64,000 nucleotides of DNA from Niveispirillum irakense DSM 11586 (GTDB lineage Bacteria > Pseudomonadota > Alphaproteobacteria > Azospirillales > Azospirillaceae): positions 124,001 to 188,000 of the forward strand of contig NZ_KE386934.1 in assembly GCF_000429645.1 (NCBI RefSeq), given 5' to 3'. A program made the position numbers and the translations under genes. Every line of letters starts with the position of its first letter. Position 1 is the first letter of the stretch. Positions 45,733 to 55,728 of the stretch are shown here, one piece after another. Under the pieces are notes generated by a model. The model was not told where the DNA came from, ran no database searches, and saw only the letters and a list, made by a program, of their open reading frames with translations.

Positions 45733-46050
45733 ATGACAAATACCAGTCCCCAGACCATCGACCGGTTGCGCGCCCTGATTCTGGCCGATCAGGATTTCAC
45801 CACCCGGCTGGCCGGGCTTGAAAGCCAGGATGCCATGATCGCCGCTATCAGCGATTATGCCGCGACCCATGACATGGCCGTCGATACGAAAACAATCGCC
45901 GCGGCACCGGAACTGGTCGCACAAGGCGATGAATTGAGCGACGAGATGCTGGAGAACGTAGCCGCCGGTTCCGTGTCCAACGCTAAAGGCCCAGCAGATA
46001 CGCCGAACCGCTTCGGTATGGGGGTAAGCGGGCGTGTGCGGGGCCCGTAA
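45733..46050 (+). CDS. Nif11/nitrile-hydratase-like leader peptide protein (possible RiPP precursor)
   Basis: 105 residues. The N-terminal part (1-80) resembles Nif11-type leader regions: helical TSPQTIDRLRALILADQDFTTRLAGLESQDAMIAAI, then the acidic ending DELSDEMLENVAAG, which corresponds to the ELSDEELEAVAGG-type leader cleavage motif. After it comes a 26-residue tail, SVSNAKGPADTPNRFGMGVSGRVRGP, with no Cys, so a lanthionine product is unlikely. No modification enzyme, protease-transporter or cyclodehydratase gene is in the window. It has its own perfect -10 box and is followed by a hairpin. Alternatively it is a Nif11 protein with another role. Confidence 0.65.
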   Translation: MTNTSPQTIDRLRALILADQDFTTRLAGLESQDAMIAAISDYAATHDMAVDTKTIAAAPELVAQGDELSDEMLENVAAGSVSNAKGPADTPNRFGMGVSGRVRGP

Positions 46051-46057
46051 GGCAAAA

Positions 46058-46086
46058 GGCGGGGAGTTCAACGATGCCTCCCCGCC
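46058..46086. terminator. Bidirectional hairpin between the Nif11-like gene and rluC
   Basis: GGCGGGGAG (46058-46066) pairs with CTCCCCGCC (46078-46086), loop of 11, located 7 bases after one stop and 12 bases from the converging rluC stop; AAAA precedes it on one side and CTTTCCCTCTT follows. Confidence 0.6.
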
Positions 46087-46098
46087 ACACTTTCCCTC

Positions 46099-47130
46099 TT
46101 AATCAAGCGACGCGAACGGGTCTTCCTTCAGGTTCGCGCTGAAGCCGAAATAGTCCCAGGCCGGGCGCATATGGTCCGGCAGGGGGGCGGTTGCGTCGAT
46201 CATGCCGCCGCGCGGATGCGGGATGATGATACGGCGCGCATGAAGGTGAAGCTGGCGCTTTGCATTGGCATCGCCTTCCAGAAAAGCCGCCTGACCGGCA
46301 TATTTGCCATCGCCCAGCAAGGGCGTGCCGATGGCGTTCATATGCACGCGAAGCTGATGGGTGCGGCCGGTGCGCGGCCACAGGGCAACAAACGCCGCCT
46401 TGCGGTGGGCATGTTCCAGCACCGTGTAATAGGTCTGCGCCCGCTGGCCATTCTTGGGATCAACCATCATGCGCTCGCCACCCGCCCCCGGTTCCTTGGA
46501 CAAGGACAGGTCGATACGGCCCTGATGCGGGTCCGGCACGCCGACAGTGATGGCCCAATAGATCTTGCGCGCGTCCCGGCTGCGGAAGCTCTCCGTCAGG
46601 CGGCTGGCAGCAAAGGTATTGCGGGCCAGCAACAGGCAGCCGCTGGTATCCTTGTCCAGCCGGTGGACCAGCTTGGGCCGCTCCTTAGCGTCGAATTTCA
46701 ACAGGTCCAGCATGGCGTCCAGATGTTTGGTCTGGCCCGTACCGCCCTGCACAGCCAGCCCGGCCGGCTTGTCCAGCACAATGACATCGTCGTCGCGATA
46801 CAGAACCCGACCGCGCAGCGCGGCGATTTCCTTATCGCTGAAGCTGGGCTTACGGGCGGCGGCGGCGCCCGCTTCCTCCATCTCTACCGGTGCATCGGGC
46901 AGCGGCGGGATACGCACCGACTGGCCCGGTGCCAGCCGTGTATTGGCATCGGCCCGCTTGCCATCCACACGCACCTGTCCCGTGCGCAACAGCTTTTGCA
47001 GCGCGCCATGGCCGATCTGGGGGTAATGCCGCTTGAACCAGCGGTCGAGGCGCACATCCGCCTCGTCCTCCGTCACCAGCCTCGTTTCGACCACTTTGGC
47101 GGGGCCGCGCGCTTCATCGGCATCGCTCAT
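46099..47130 (-). CDS. rluC: RluC/RluD-family 23S rRNA pseudouridine synthase
   Basis: 343 residues: S4 domain (about 24-85, VRLDRWFKRHYPQIGHGALQKLLRTGQVRVDGKR) and pseudouridine synthase domain with the catalytic motif HRLDKDTSGCLLLAR (Asp) and PRTGRTHQLRVHM. It is closest to RluC by its layout. Last gene of a coupled minus-strand set: its start overlaps the crcB stop by 4 bases. Confidence 0.9.
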   Translation of the reverse strand: MSDADEARGPAKVVETRLVTEDEADVRLDRWFKRHYPQIGHGALQKLLRTGQVRVDGKRADANTRLAPGQSVRIPPLPDAPVEMEEAGAAAARKPSFSDKEIAALRGRVLYRDDDVIVLDKPAGLAVQGGTGQTKHLDAMLDLLKFDAKERPKLVHRLDKDTSGCLLLARNTFAASRLTESFRSRDARKIYWAITVGVPDPHQGRIDLSLSKEPGAGGERMMVDPKNGQRAQTYYTVLEHAHRKAAFVALWPRTGRTHQLRVHMNAIGTPLLGDGKYAGQAAFLEGDANAKRQLHLHARRIIIPHPRGGMIDATAPLPDHMRPAWDYFGFSANLKEDPFASLD

Positions 47131-47507
47131 GCCGTCACCATCCGTACCAGATAAAGACCGGCGAACAGGCCGCCGATCGACACAATCAAAGAGGCCAGCA
47201 GATAGAAGGCCGCCCCCGCCATATCCCCCCGCTCCATCAATGTCACCACATCAAGGGAGAAGGTGGAAAAGGTGGTGAAGCCGCCCAGGATGCCAACCGT
47301 CAGGAAGGCCCGCATCTCTGCCGAAGGCGACCAGAGATGCGCCATCAACCCGACCAGCAGCCCCATGATGGCGGAACCGACGATATTGACCGTCAGCGTC
47401 GCCCAGGGAAATCCCGTCCCCAGCCACCGCCCCATACCCTGCGCGGTGAGATACCGCGCCACGGAGCCGAGCGCACCACCGAATGCGACATAGAGGACCA
47501 TCTTCAT
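47127..47507 (-). CDS. crcB: Fluoride exporter CrcB/Fluc
   Basis: 126 residues with four membrane helices. Fluc signature residues are present: GGALGSVARYL near the start, NIVGSAIMGLLVG (Asn of the pore), and TVGILGGFTTFSTFSLD (the phenylalanine-box and sodium-site region). Fluc channels work as inverted dimers that export fluoride. Overlaps the DUF429 gene upstream by 4 bases. No fluoride riboswitch is present, since there is no leader in front of it. Confidence 0.93.
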   Translation of the reverse strand: MKMVLYVAFGGALGSVARYLTAQGMGRWLGTGFPWATLTVNIVGSAIMGLLVGLMAHLWSPSAEMRAFLTVGILGGFTTFSTFSLDVVTLMERGDMAGAAFYLLASLIVSIGGLFAGLYLVRMVTA

Positions 47508-48382
47508 GCGCCGACCCCGAATATCCAGCCTTCACGCCGGGCGGTATCGCCATCCATTCCCGCCGGCGCCCAGGCGGACGCAAGGCGGGACAGATGGCGC
47601 AACCCGGCGGCGCTGATCATGGCATCCCCGATGTGATCATCAAACCGGTCCGGCAGCGACGCATCGGCATGGCAGCCATAAAAGGCCAATCCCGGTTCCA
47701 GAATGGCACGCTCCACCACCTTGCGATTACTGCCCAGCGCCTGTTTGCGGAACAGGGTGGGGTAGATCTCCATCACCACGCTTTGCGCAGGGCCCGGCAT
47801 CGCATAGGGCCAGACGGCCAGATGATCCCCCATCCGGTGGCGCAGATGGCGCAGCGTGCGCATCCCCGCCAGCGATGCCTTGCCCACCTGCTTGGCGGCG
47901 GCCGCCAGCTTGAAGACAGAAACCGGCGTACCCGCCCCCGTTTCCGCGGCCACGCTTTCCACCCGGCGGCGCTTGGTGCTGCCATCTCCCCAATGGGCCG
48001 GTGTCGGCCCGTTGATCCAGAAACTGGGGAACAGACGCGAGTCCAGCACAGCCGCCCCGGCAAAAGCATCCGCACCGTCGGCAGCGGCCTGATCCACCAG
48101 ATCCCAAAGCGCCATCATATCGGCCACGCCAGGTACCCGGCCATCCAGATAGCCGGCGGGCGCGACCCAGGGCATGGCGAAGGCGAAATCGAATCCGGCC
48201 AGGATACGGCACCCCTTGGCGGCCTGCGCTGCGATCCAGTCCGCCACGTCCAGCCGGGACCAGTAACGGCCCGCCGGCAGAAGGGGACACACGAGTCCCG
48301 CCCGGTCACAGGTGGCAACCGCAACGGAACGGGCGGGCTGTGCGCCTGTCCAGTCGATGCCAAGATAAAGATCGAATTCCAT
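47504..48382 (-). CDS. DUF429-like predicted RNase H-fold protein
   Basis: 292 residues. The N-terminus EFDLYLGIDWTGAQPARSVAVA has the Asp of the RNase H-like first strand, CRILAGFDFAFAMP another conserved Asp, and FDDHIGDAMISAAGL near the C-terminus supplies the acidic cluster expected in DUF429 nucleases. Substrate unknown. First gene of an overlapping trio with crcB and rluC; the link between the three is not obvious. Confidence 0.7.
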   Translation of the reverse strand: MEFDLYLGIDWTGAQPARSVAVATCDRAGLVCPLLPAGRYWSRLDVADWIAAQAAKGCRILAGFDFAFAMPWVAPAGYLDGRVPGVADMMALWDLVDQAAADGADAFAGAAVLDSRLFPSFWINGPTPAHWGDGSTKRRRVESVAAETGAGTPVSVFKLAAAAKQVGKASLAGMRTLRHLRHRMGDHLAVWPYAMPGPAQSVVMEIYPTLFRKQALGSNRKVVERAILEPGLAFYGCHADASLPDRFDDHIGDAMISAAGLRHLSRLASAWAPAGMDGDTARREGWIFGVGA

Positions 48383-48484
48383 GACGGGGAATGTAGCGCG
48401 GAATCCGCTTTAAGACAGTGATACCGTTGCCCTTCGTCCCAAGGCACCGCATCATCCGCCACACAACCCTGGGGGAACGCCATC

Positions 48485-48964
48485 ATGACCATCATCTATG
48501 ATTTCACCGCCAAGACACTGGACGGCAAGGATGTGTCGCTGAACGAGTGGCGCGGCAAGGTGCTGCTGATCGTCAATACCGCCAGCAAATGCGGCTTTAC
48601 CCCGCAATATCAGGGGCTGGAGGCGCTGCACCGCGACTATGCGGCCCGCGGTCTGGCGGTATTGGGCTTCCCCTGCAACCAGTTCGGCCATCAGGAGCCG
48701 GGCGATGCGGCAGAAATCGCCAATTTCTGCTCTCTGACCTATGATGTCTCCTTCCCCATGTTCGCGAAGATCGACGTGAATGGCGACAATGCCCACCCGC
48801 TCTATAAATGGCTGAAGGCGCAGAAGCCGGGCCTGCTGGGAACAGAAGCCATCAAATGGAATTTCACCAAGTTCCTGATCGACCGCACTGGCACAGTGGT
48901 GGACCGTGCTGCGCCGACGACGAAGCCGGAAGATATGCGCCAAAAGATCGAATCCCTGCTCTGA
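48485..48964 (+). CDS. Glutathione/thioredoxin peroxidase (GPx family, BtuE-like)
   Basis: 159 residues reducing peroxides in the cytoplasm. The peroxidatic position is Cys36 (NTASKCGFTPQY), written TGC, not selenocysteine. The catalytic tetrad partners Gln (FPCNQFG) and Trp-Asn (IKWNFTKFL) are present, as is the resolving Cys region. Bacterial members of this type usually use thioredoxin. It lies 34 bases upstream of the aminotransferase gene. Confidence 0.93.
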   Translation: MTIIYDFTAKTLDGKDVSLNEWRGKVLLIVNTASKCGFTPQYQGLEALHRDYAARGLAVLGFPCNQFGHQEPGDAAEIANFCSLTYDVSFPMFAKIDVNGDNAHPLYKWLKAQKPGLLGTEAIKWNFTKFLIDRTGTVVDRAAPTTKPEDMRQKIESLL

Positions 48965-48998
48965 TCCACACCCTTTTAGTCCTGAAGACAGGCCCATC

Positions 48999-50387
48999 AT
49001 GACCCAGCCCGGCAATTCCCCCGCCAGCCGCGACATCGCCTATCACCTGCACCCCTACACCAACCTGAAGACGCATGAGACGGCGGGCCCGCTGATCATC
49101 GCGTCGGGCAAGGGCGTGACGGTGACCGACGAGTCGGGCAAGGAGTATATTGAGGGGGTGGCCGGGCTGTGGTGTACGTCGCTGGGCTTTGATGAGCCGC
49201 GGCTGGTGGAGGCCGCCATCCGGCAGATGCGGACCCTGCCCTTCTACCATGCCTTTGCCCATAAATCGCACGAGCCGGCGATTGATCTGGCGGAGCAGTT
49301 GATCGCCCTTGCGCCTGTGCCGATGAGCAAGGTTTTCTTCGCCTGCTCCGGGTCAGAGGCCAACGACACCGCCGTCAAGCTGGTCTGGTACTATAATAAC
49401 GCCCTGGGCCGGCCGCAGAAGAAGAAGATCATCGCCCGGCAGAAGGCTTATCATGGGGTTACGGTCGCCGCCGCCAGCCTGACCGGCCTGCCTAATTGCC
49501 ACCGGGATTTCGACCTGCCGATCAGCGGCATCCTCCATACCGACTGCCCGCATTATTACCGCTATGGGGAGCCGGGGGAGAGCGAGGAGGCTTTCGCCAC
49601 CCGCCTGGCCGATAATCTGGAAGCGCTGATCCTGCGGGAAGGGCCGGAAACCGTAGCCGCCTTCATCGCCGAACCGGTAATGGGGGCCGGCGGCGTGATC
49701 CTGCCCCCGGAAACCTATTTCGCGAAGGTCCAGGCGGTGCTGGCAAAATATGATGTGCTGCTGATCGCTGATGAGGTGATCTGCGGCTATGGCCGCACTG
49801 GTAATATGTGGGGCAGCCAGACCTATGGGCTGAAGCCGGATATCCTCACCTCTGCCAAGGCGCTGACATCCGCCTATCTGCCTTTGTCTGCCGTGCTGGT
49901 TTCAGACCCGATCTACCGCGCCTGCGTGGATGAAAGCGCCAAGATCGGCACATTCGGCCATGGCTACACCTATTCCGGCCATCCGGTGAGCTGTGCCGTG
50001 GCGCTGGAAACGCTGAACATCTATGAGGAGCGGGACATTGTCGGCCATGTCCGCGCCCTGGCGCCCACCCTGCAACGGGGCCTGCGCAGCTTCCGCGACC
50101 ATCCGCTGGTCGGGGAAGTGCGGGGCATCGGCCTGATTGGCGGCATTGAACTGGTCGCTGACAAGGCGACCAAACAGGCATTCGATCCCAGCCTGGCGGT
50201 CGGGGCGAAACTGGTTGGCTTCAGCCACCAGCATGGCGCCATCCTGCGCCCCATCGGCGATACAATCGGCTTCTCCCCGCCCCTGATCATCCAGTCAGAG
50301 GAGGTCGAGGCCTTGCTGTTCCGGTTCGAGAAGGCCTTGGCCGATACGGCAGACTGGTTGGTGCGGGAAGGCGTTAAGATCGGCTGA
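48999..50387 (+). CDS. Class III (omega-type) PLP aminotransferase
   Basis: 462 residues from the ATG at 48999. PLP Lys at 287 (SAKALTSAYLP), PLP-phosphate loop SGSEANDTAVKL (118-129), and the cofactor Asp in LLIADEVICGYGRTG. The N-terminal HLHPYTNLKTHETAGPLIIASGKGVTVTD is typical of omega-amino acid/pyruvate or putrescine/GABA-type transaminases. The exact amino donor cannot be read. Same strand as the peroxidase upstream and hemA 280 bases downstream. Confidence 0.88.
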   Translation: MTQPGNSPASRDIAYHLHPYTNLKTHETAGPLIIASGKGVTVTDESGKEYIEGVAGLWCTSLGFDEPRLVEAAIRQMRTLPFYHAFAHKSHEPAIDLAEQLIALAPVPMSKVFFACSGSEANDTAVKLVWYYNNALGRPQKKKIIARQKAYHGVTVAAASLTGLPNCHRDFDLPISGILHTDCPHYYRYGEPGESEEAFATRLADNLEALILREGPETVAAFIAEPVMGAGGVILPPETYFAKVQAVLAKYDVLLIADEVICGYGRTGNMWGSQTYGLKPDILTSAKALTSAYLPLSAVLVSDPIYRACVDESAKIGTFGHGYTYSGHPVSCAVALETLNIYEERDIVGHVRALAPTLQRGLRSFRDHPLVGEVRGIGLIGGIELVADKATKQAFDPSLAVGAKLVGFSHQHGAILRPIGDTIGFSPPLIIQSEEVEALLFRFEKALADTADWLVREGVKIG

Positions 50388-50449
50388 CCGCCCTGCGGCC
50401 AGATCTTCATGACAGAAATGCGCCAACGCCTCTTGGACAGAATGATGAA

Positions 50450-50463
50450 TTGACCGAAATCAA
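50450..50463 (+). promoter_or_regulatory. FNR/FixK-type box upstream of hemA
   Basis: TTGAC-CGAA-ATCAA (14 bases) fits the FNR/FixK consensus TTGAY-N4-RTCAA. It lies about 205 bases before the hemA start in a 280-base gene-less spacer; a short hairpin with CAGGGG/CCCCTG arms (50502-50528) lies between. In Rhodobacter hemA is under FnrL, so oxygen control of haem synthesis is plausible. Confidence 0.55.
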
Positions 50464-50667
50464 AGCGCGACGGGATTTCTTCCGCCAGGATTGAAAAGTG
50501 CCAGGGGATAAGGAACCATTTCCCCCTGTCTGACTTGTCTGGTAACGGCGCGACATGCCGTCGCTAGGGGTTTCGGCCCCTCTCCCTTTGCAGTAGTAAG
50601 TGGGAGTAGACATTTGGGACGGCCGGCATAGAGTATCTGGATCGGCCAAGACGGGACTAGACGGCCC

Positions 50668-51882
50668 ATGGATTACGAGAGCTTCTTCAAGAGCCAGATT
50701 GCCGGCCTCAAGCGCGAAGGGCGTTACCGCGTCTTCGCTGATCTTGAACGCCGCGTCGGTGAGTTTCCCGTCGCCTCCTTCCATCCGGAAGAGGGGCCGC
50801 CCAAGGATGTGACCGTCTGGTGCTCCAACGATTATTTGGGCATGGGTCAGCACCCGGTGGTGATCGGGTCCATGGTGGACAGCCTGCACAAGTGCGGCGC
50901 GGGTGCCGGTGGCACGCGCAACATCTCCGGCACCAACCATTATCATGTGCTCCTGGAGAAGGAACTGGCCGACCTGCATGGCCAGGAAGCAGCCCTGCTG
51001 TTCACCTCCGGCTATATCAGCAACGAGGCAACGCTCTCCACCCTGCCGCGCCTGCTGCCCAATTGTGTCGTCTTCTCCGACGCGCTGAACCATAATTCGA
51101 TGATCGAGGGCATCCGTCATTCCGGCGCGGAGAAACATATCTTCCGCCATAATGATGTTGAGCATCTGGACGCCTTGCTGTCGCGCTACCCGAAGAACCA
51201 GCCCAAGCTGGTGGCGTTCGAGAGCGTCTATTCCATGGATGGCGATATCGCCCCGATCAAGGAACTGTGCGACGTTGCTGACAAGCACGGCGCTATGACC
51301 TATCTGGATGAAGTGCATGCTGTCGGCATGTATGGCCAGCGCGGCGCCGGTGTGGCCGAACGCGAAGGCGTGATGGACCGGCTGACTGTGATTGAAGGGA
51401 CGCTGGGCAAGGCGTTCGGCGTCATGGGCGGCTATATCACCGGTTCTACCGCCCTGGTGGATTGCGTACGCAGCTTTGCCCCGTCCTTTATCTTCACCAC
51501 CTCTCTGGCCCCCGTCCTGGCTGCGGGTGCCCTTGCGTCGGTCATGTTCCTGAAGGAGCATAACGAGATCCGCATCCGCCATCAGGAACGCGCCGCCACG
51601 CTGAAGCGCCGGCTGATCCAGGCAGGCCTGCCGGTGATGCAATCGGCCAGCCATATCGTGCCGCTGCTGGTGGGCGACCCGGTGATGTGCAAGCAGGCCA
51701 GCGACGACCTGCTGAACATCCACAACATCTATGTCCAACCGATCAATTACCCCACTGTCCCGCGCGGGACGGAGCGGCTGCGCCTGACGCCCACCCCCTA
51801 CCATGACGACCGCAAGATGGACGCGCTGGTGGAAGCCCTGCTGAGCGTCTGGAAGAATCTGGAACTGAAGCGGGCTGCCTAA
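50668..51882 (+). CDS. hemA: 5-aminolevulinate synthase
   Basis: Condenses glycine with succinyl-CoA, the first step of haem synthesis by the C4 route typical of alphaproteobacteria. 404 residues, alpha-oxoamine synthase family, PLP Lys248 in [12 protein letters not shown], cofactor Asp in [12 protein letters not shown], and [16 protein letters not shown]. It has a long 5' spacer with an FNR-like box and a strong terminator downstream. hemB lies 2.8 kb further on the same strand. Confidence 0.97.
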   Translation: MDYESFFKSQIAGLKREGRYRVFADLERRVGEFPVASFHPEEGPPKDVTVWCSNDYLGMGQHPVVIGSMVDSLHKCGAGAGGTRNISGTNHYHVLLEKELADLHGQEAALLFTSGYISNEATLSTLPRLLPNCVVFSDALNHNSMIEGIRHSGAEKHIFRHNDVEHLDALLSRYPKNQPKLVAFESVYSMDGDIAPIKELCDVADKHGAMTYLDEVHAVGMYGQRGAGVAEREGVMDRLTVIEGTLGKAFGVMGGYITGSTALVDCVRSFAPSFIFTTSLAPVLAAGALASVMFLKEHNEIRIRHQERAATLKRRLIQAGLPVMQSASHIVPLLVGDPVMCKQASDDLLNIHNIYVQPINYPTVPRGTERLRLTPTPYHDDRKMDALVEALLSVWKNLELKRAA

Positions 51883-51916
51883 ATCCAGCCCTTTACCAGA
51901 TTGTTAAAGCACTAAA

Positions 51917-51952
51917 AGCCGGTGGATGCCCCTTAGCATCCACTGGCTTTTT
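51917..51952 (+). terminator. Rho-independent terminator of hemA
   Basis: AGCCGGTGGATGC (51917-51929) pairs with GCATCCACTGGCT (51936-51948), 13 bp with one G-T wobble, loop of 6, followed by TTTT. Confidence 0.88.
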
Positions 51953-52051
51953 CATATCGGTTAAAGGCATGACCTTCCGGCCATACCAGAAAGCTTGAAG
52001 CCTCCCGGTGCCCGGTTTAGACCGTAGGGATTATCCTTTGGGAGAGTGACG

Positions 52052-52819
52052 ATGGGCGGCATGGATATCGATGATCTGGTGGAACAACTCCAGTCGGAAT
52101 TCCAAGATTATATCCATGACCGGTTGGAGGCGATCTATACCAGCCTGGAAACGGTTAAGAAGGACGACAAGGCATCCACCGAGGTGCTGCGCATCTGCCG
52201 GCGGGAAGTTCATTCCCTGAAAGGCGCCGGCAGCACCTTCGGTTATCCGATCGTGACCCTGATCGCCCAGCGCATGGAAACCTATCTGGGTGACCTGAAG
52301 GATCTGGATCGCAAGCTGATCGCCGATATCCAGACCTTCGCCGACCGCATCGCGGAAATGGCGGAACTGACAGAACAGCCTGATCTTGTCGCCACCAACC
52401 AGATCATCCGCCGCCTGCCCACCCGATTCGAGTTCGATATCACGGATGTCGATGTCCGGGACGTGGAAGTGATGCTGGTGACCCCAAACAAGCTGGTAGC
52501 CCGTCGCGCCGCCCGCGAACTGGCCGCCTGCGGCTTCCGGGTCAATATCGTTTCCGATCCGATCGAGGCTGTCTCCATCGCCGTGCGTATGCCGCCGGAC
52601 ATGGTGATCGCATCCGCCGTCATGGATGGGCTGGGCGGTATCGACCTGATCCGGGGCCTGCGCGCCATGTCGGTCACCGAAAATGTAAAGATGGCGCTGA
52701 TGACCAGCATGGATGCCGCCCAGTTGCGCGGCGTACCTGACGACGCGGCCATCGTCCATCTGGGCCCCACTTTCCAGGATGATATTGCCGCTGCGATCAC
52801 CCGCTTCAATTTGGGATGA
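52052..52819 (+). CDS. Hpt phosphotransfer protein with degenerate receiver domain
   Basis: 255 residues from the ATG at 52052 (GGGAGAG 5 bases upstream). N-terminal Hpt-like helical bundle with His54 in REVHSLKGAGSTFGYP, the phospho-histidine motif. The C-terminal half (about 138-245) has the receiver fold pattern (VEVMLVTPNKLVARRAARELAACGFRV... PPDMVIASAVMDGLGGIDLIRGLRA), but the acidic pair is replaced by T144-P145, the phospho-Asp by Ser188 and the Lys of strand 5 by Gly, so it cannot be phosphorylated in the usual way. Partner kinase unknown. Confidence 0.78.
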   Translation: MGGMDIDDLVEQLQSEFQDYIHDRLEAIYTSLETVKKDDKASTEVLRICRREVHSLKGAGSTFGYPIVTLIAQRMETYLGDLKDLDRKLIADIQTFADRIAEMAELTEQPDLVATNQIIRRLPTRFEFDITDVDVRDVEVMLVTPNKLVARRAARELAACGFRVNIVSDPIEAVSIAVRMPPDMVIASAVMDGLGGIDLIRGLRAMSVTENVKMALMTSMDAAQLRGVPDDAAIVHLGPTFQDDIAAAITRFNLG

Positions 52820-52976
52820 TCCTCACCATATAGGGCGTTATTCCAATGTCCCCTCCCCATGATGGGCTGATTGGGCATTGCAAATAACAAAGTCGTCACC
52901 CTTCCCGGCTATCATTCGCCGGGATGCCGGATATGGCTTGCCCTTCGGGCCCCTTACAAAAGGATCCTTCTTCCCC

Positions 52977-53651
52977 GTGGACACACAGCTTCCCCCAGAC
53001 CGTTCCGGCTTGCCGGTTACCCTGCCTGTGCAGGGGCGCCGCGATCATCCGAAACGGACGACGGATGCCTTGTTTGAGGCGGTGCAAAGCGGCAGCAGCG
53101 ACCGGATCAGCATTGGGGAATTGCTGGATGGGTTGGGCGACCGGGCCTTCGGCATCTTGCTGCTATTGTTTGCCCTGCCCACCATCCTGCCAGCGCCACC
53201 AGGCCTGTCAGCCATTACTGGCCTACCCATCATCCTGTTTTCCGTTCAGATGATGCTGGGCAGTCCCCATCCCTGGCTGCCCCGTTTCCTGCGCAACCGC
53301 AGCTTTCTGCGCAGCGATTTGATGAATATTCTCTCCAAGGCGGAACCCTGGCTGCGGCGGGTAGAGCGTATCTCCCGACCCCGGCTGACCGGCATGGTGG
53401 ATGGCGCCCAGGAAAGGGTGACCGGCTTCGTGATCTTCATCCTGTCGGTCATCCTGGTCCTGCCGATCCCGTTGGGGAATATCTTCCCTTCCATCGCCAT
53501 CGGGATCATGGCGCTGGCACAGATGGAGCGCGATGGCGCGACCATGATCGCCGGATATCTGACCGGTGTGGCATCAGCCATCATCGCCCTGGGGTCCGTT
53601 GCCCTTATGACCAAGATGGTCGTGTTCGCCATCAACTGGCTATTCGGATAG
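52977..53651 (+). CDS. ExoD-family membrane protein
   Basis: 224 residues from a GTG at 52977; the TTG at 52878 is the alternative and the N-terminus is uncertain. ExoD block: SDRISIGELLDGLGDRAFGILLLLFALPTILPAPPGLSAITGLP, followed by membrane helices near 55-75, 155-180 and 195-220, and LPIPLGNIFPSIAIGIMALA. ExoD was first linked to exopolysaccharide and alkaline tolerance in Sinorhizobium; its biochemical role is unknown. Confidence 0.85.
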   Translation: MDTQLPPDRSGLPVTLPVQGRRDHPKRTTDALFEAVQSGSSDRISIGELLDGLGDRAFGILLLLFALPTILPAPPGLSAITGLPIILFSVQMMLGSPHPWLPRFLRNRSFLRSDLMNILSKAEPWLRRVERISRPRLTGMVDGAQERVTGFVIFILSVILVLPIPLGNIFPSIAIGIMALAQMERDGATMIAGYLTGVASAIIALGSVALMTKMVVFAINWLFG

Positions 53652-53718
53652 GATTGGAACGCCGCCTTGTGGTTCGTGTTACCCTGACCGGATCAGCAAC
53701 CACCATAGGTCGGGGCGT

Positions 53719-54657
53719 ATGCGGCTCGCCATCGTTCTCAACAGCAGTGCCGGCACCCTGCTGAATCTGGACCCGCAACAGGTCATGGCGGACATTCGCG
53801 CCGCCTTCACCCAGGCCGGGCATGTGGTGGAATGTGTCTGCGTCCCCGGTAAGGATGTGGAAAAGACCATCGACAAAGCCGCCCGCTCCGATGCCGACGT
53901 GCTGGTGGTTGGCGGTGGTGATGGCACCATCAAGACTGGTGCCAAGGCCGCTTTGGCCCATGGCAAAGCGTTCGGCGTGCTGCCACTGGGCACCATGAAC
54001 CTGCTGGCCCGTGACCTGGGCCTGCCACTGGAACTGGCACCCGCCATCGAGGCCCTGGCCGATGCCGAACTGGCCCCCATGGATGTCGCCTATGTCAATG
54101 GCGAGCCGTTCCTCAATAATGCCGTGATCGGGCTTTACGCCCGCATGGTGCATGAGCGGGAAAATATGCGTCGGCGCCGTGGCTGGCGTAAATGGCCGGC
54201 CATGGCCTGGGCGCTGGTAAAGACCATCGCCGATAACCGTCGGCTGACCGTGACCCTGTCGCTGGATGATGGGCGGGTGGAACGGTTCGACACCCCCATG
54301 CTGGCCGTGGCAAACAACGCTTATGTGGAAGGCTACGGCCCGGTTCCGCACCGGGAGCGGCTGGATGCCGGGCACCTTTCCCTGTATGTCGGCCGGCATC
54401 AGACGCGCTGGCAATTGGTGCTTTTGTTCCTGCGCGCCTTGCGGTCGCGCTGGCGCAACGACCCCGACCTGATCGTTCACCACGTCCATTCCGCCACCGT
54501 CCATGCCAGCGGTCGGCATCTGCGGGTGGCGGTTGATGGGGAGTTGGAGCAACGGACGACACCCTTGCGCTTCACCATTGAACCCAAGCGCCTGCAGATC
54601 TGGCGGCCCCGACCTGACAGCGGCAGTGAAGGTGCGTCACGTCAGCGCGCGGGTTGA
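53719..54657 (+). CDS. Diacylglycerol kinase-family lipid kinase
   Basis: 312 residues, DagK/YegS family. The nucleotide loop is GGGDGT (65-70), followed by GVLPLGTMNLLARDLGLP, the second family motif (usually PxGTxNDFA). The C-terminal beta domain contains NNAYVEGYGPVPHRERLDAGHLSLYV. The substrate may be diacylglycerol or another lipid alcohol. 67 bases downstream of exoD and 55 bases upstream of hemB, all on the same strand. Confidence 0.88.
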   Translation: MRLAIVLNSSAGTLLNLDPQQVMADIRAAFTQAGHVVECVCVPGKDVEKTIDKAARSDADVLVVGGGDGTIKTGAKAALAHGKAFGVLPLGTMNLLARDLGLPLELAPAIEALADAELAPMDVAYVNGEPFLNNAVIGLYARMVHERENMRRRRGWRKWPAMAWALVKTIADNRRLTVTLSLDDGRVERFDTPMLAVANNAYVEGYGPVPHRERLDAGHLSLYVGRHQTRWQLVLLFLRALRSRWRNDPDLIVHHVHSATVHASGRHLRVAVDGELEQRTTPLRFTIEPKRLQIWRPRPDSGSEGASRQRAG

Positions 54658-54700
54658 TGCAGGCCACCTCCTAGGCGTAGCATCCGCCATCCTTTGATGA

Positions 54701-55717
<1,017 letters not shown>

Positions 55718-55728
55718 GTACGATCGGA

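Noticed and set aside
48383-48484. Possible fluoride riboswitch for crcB
   Set aside because: crcB starts inside the preceding gene, and nothing in the spacer before the operon looks like the conserved fluoride aptamer.
48590-48595. Selenocysteine at the glutathione peroxidase active site
   Set aside because: The codon is TGC (Cys), not TGA.
50407-51804. 465-residue minus-strand frame
   Set aside because: Antisense of hemA and its leader.
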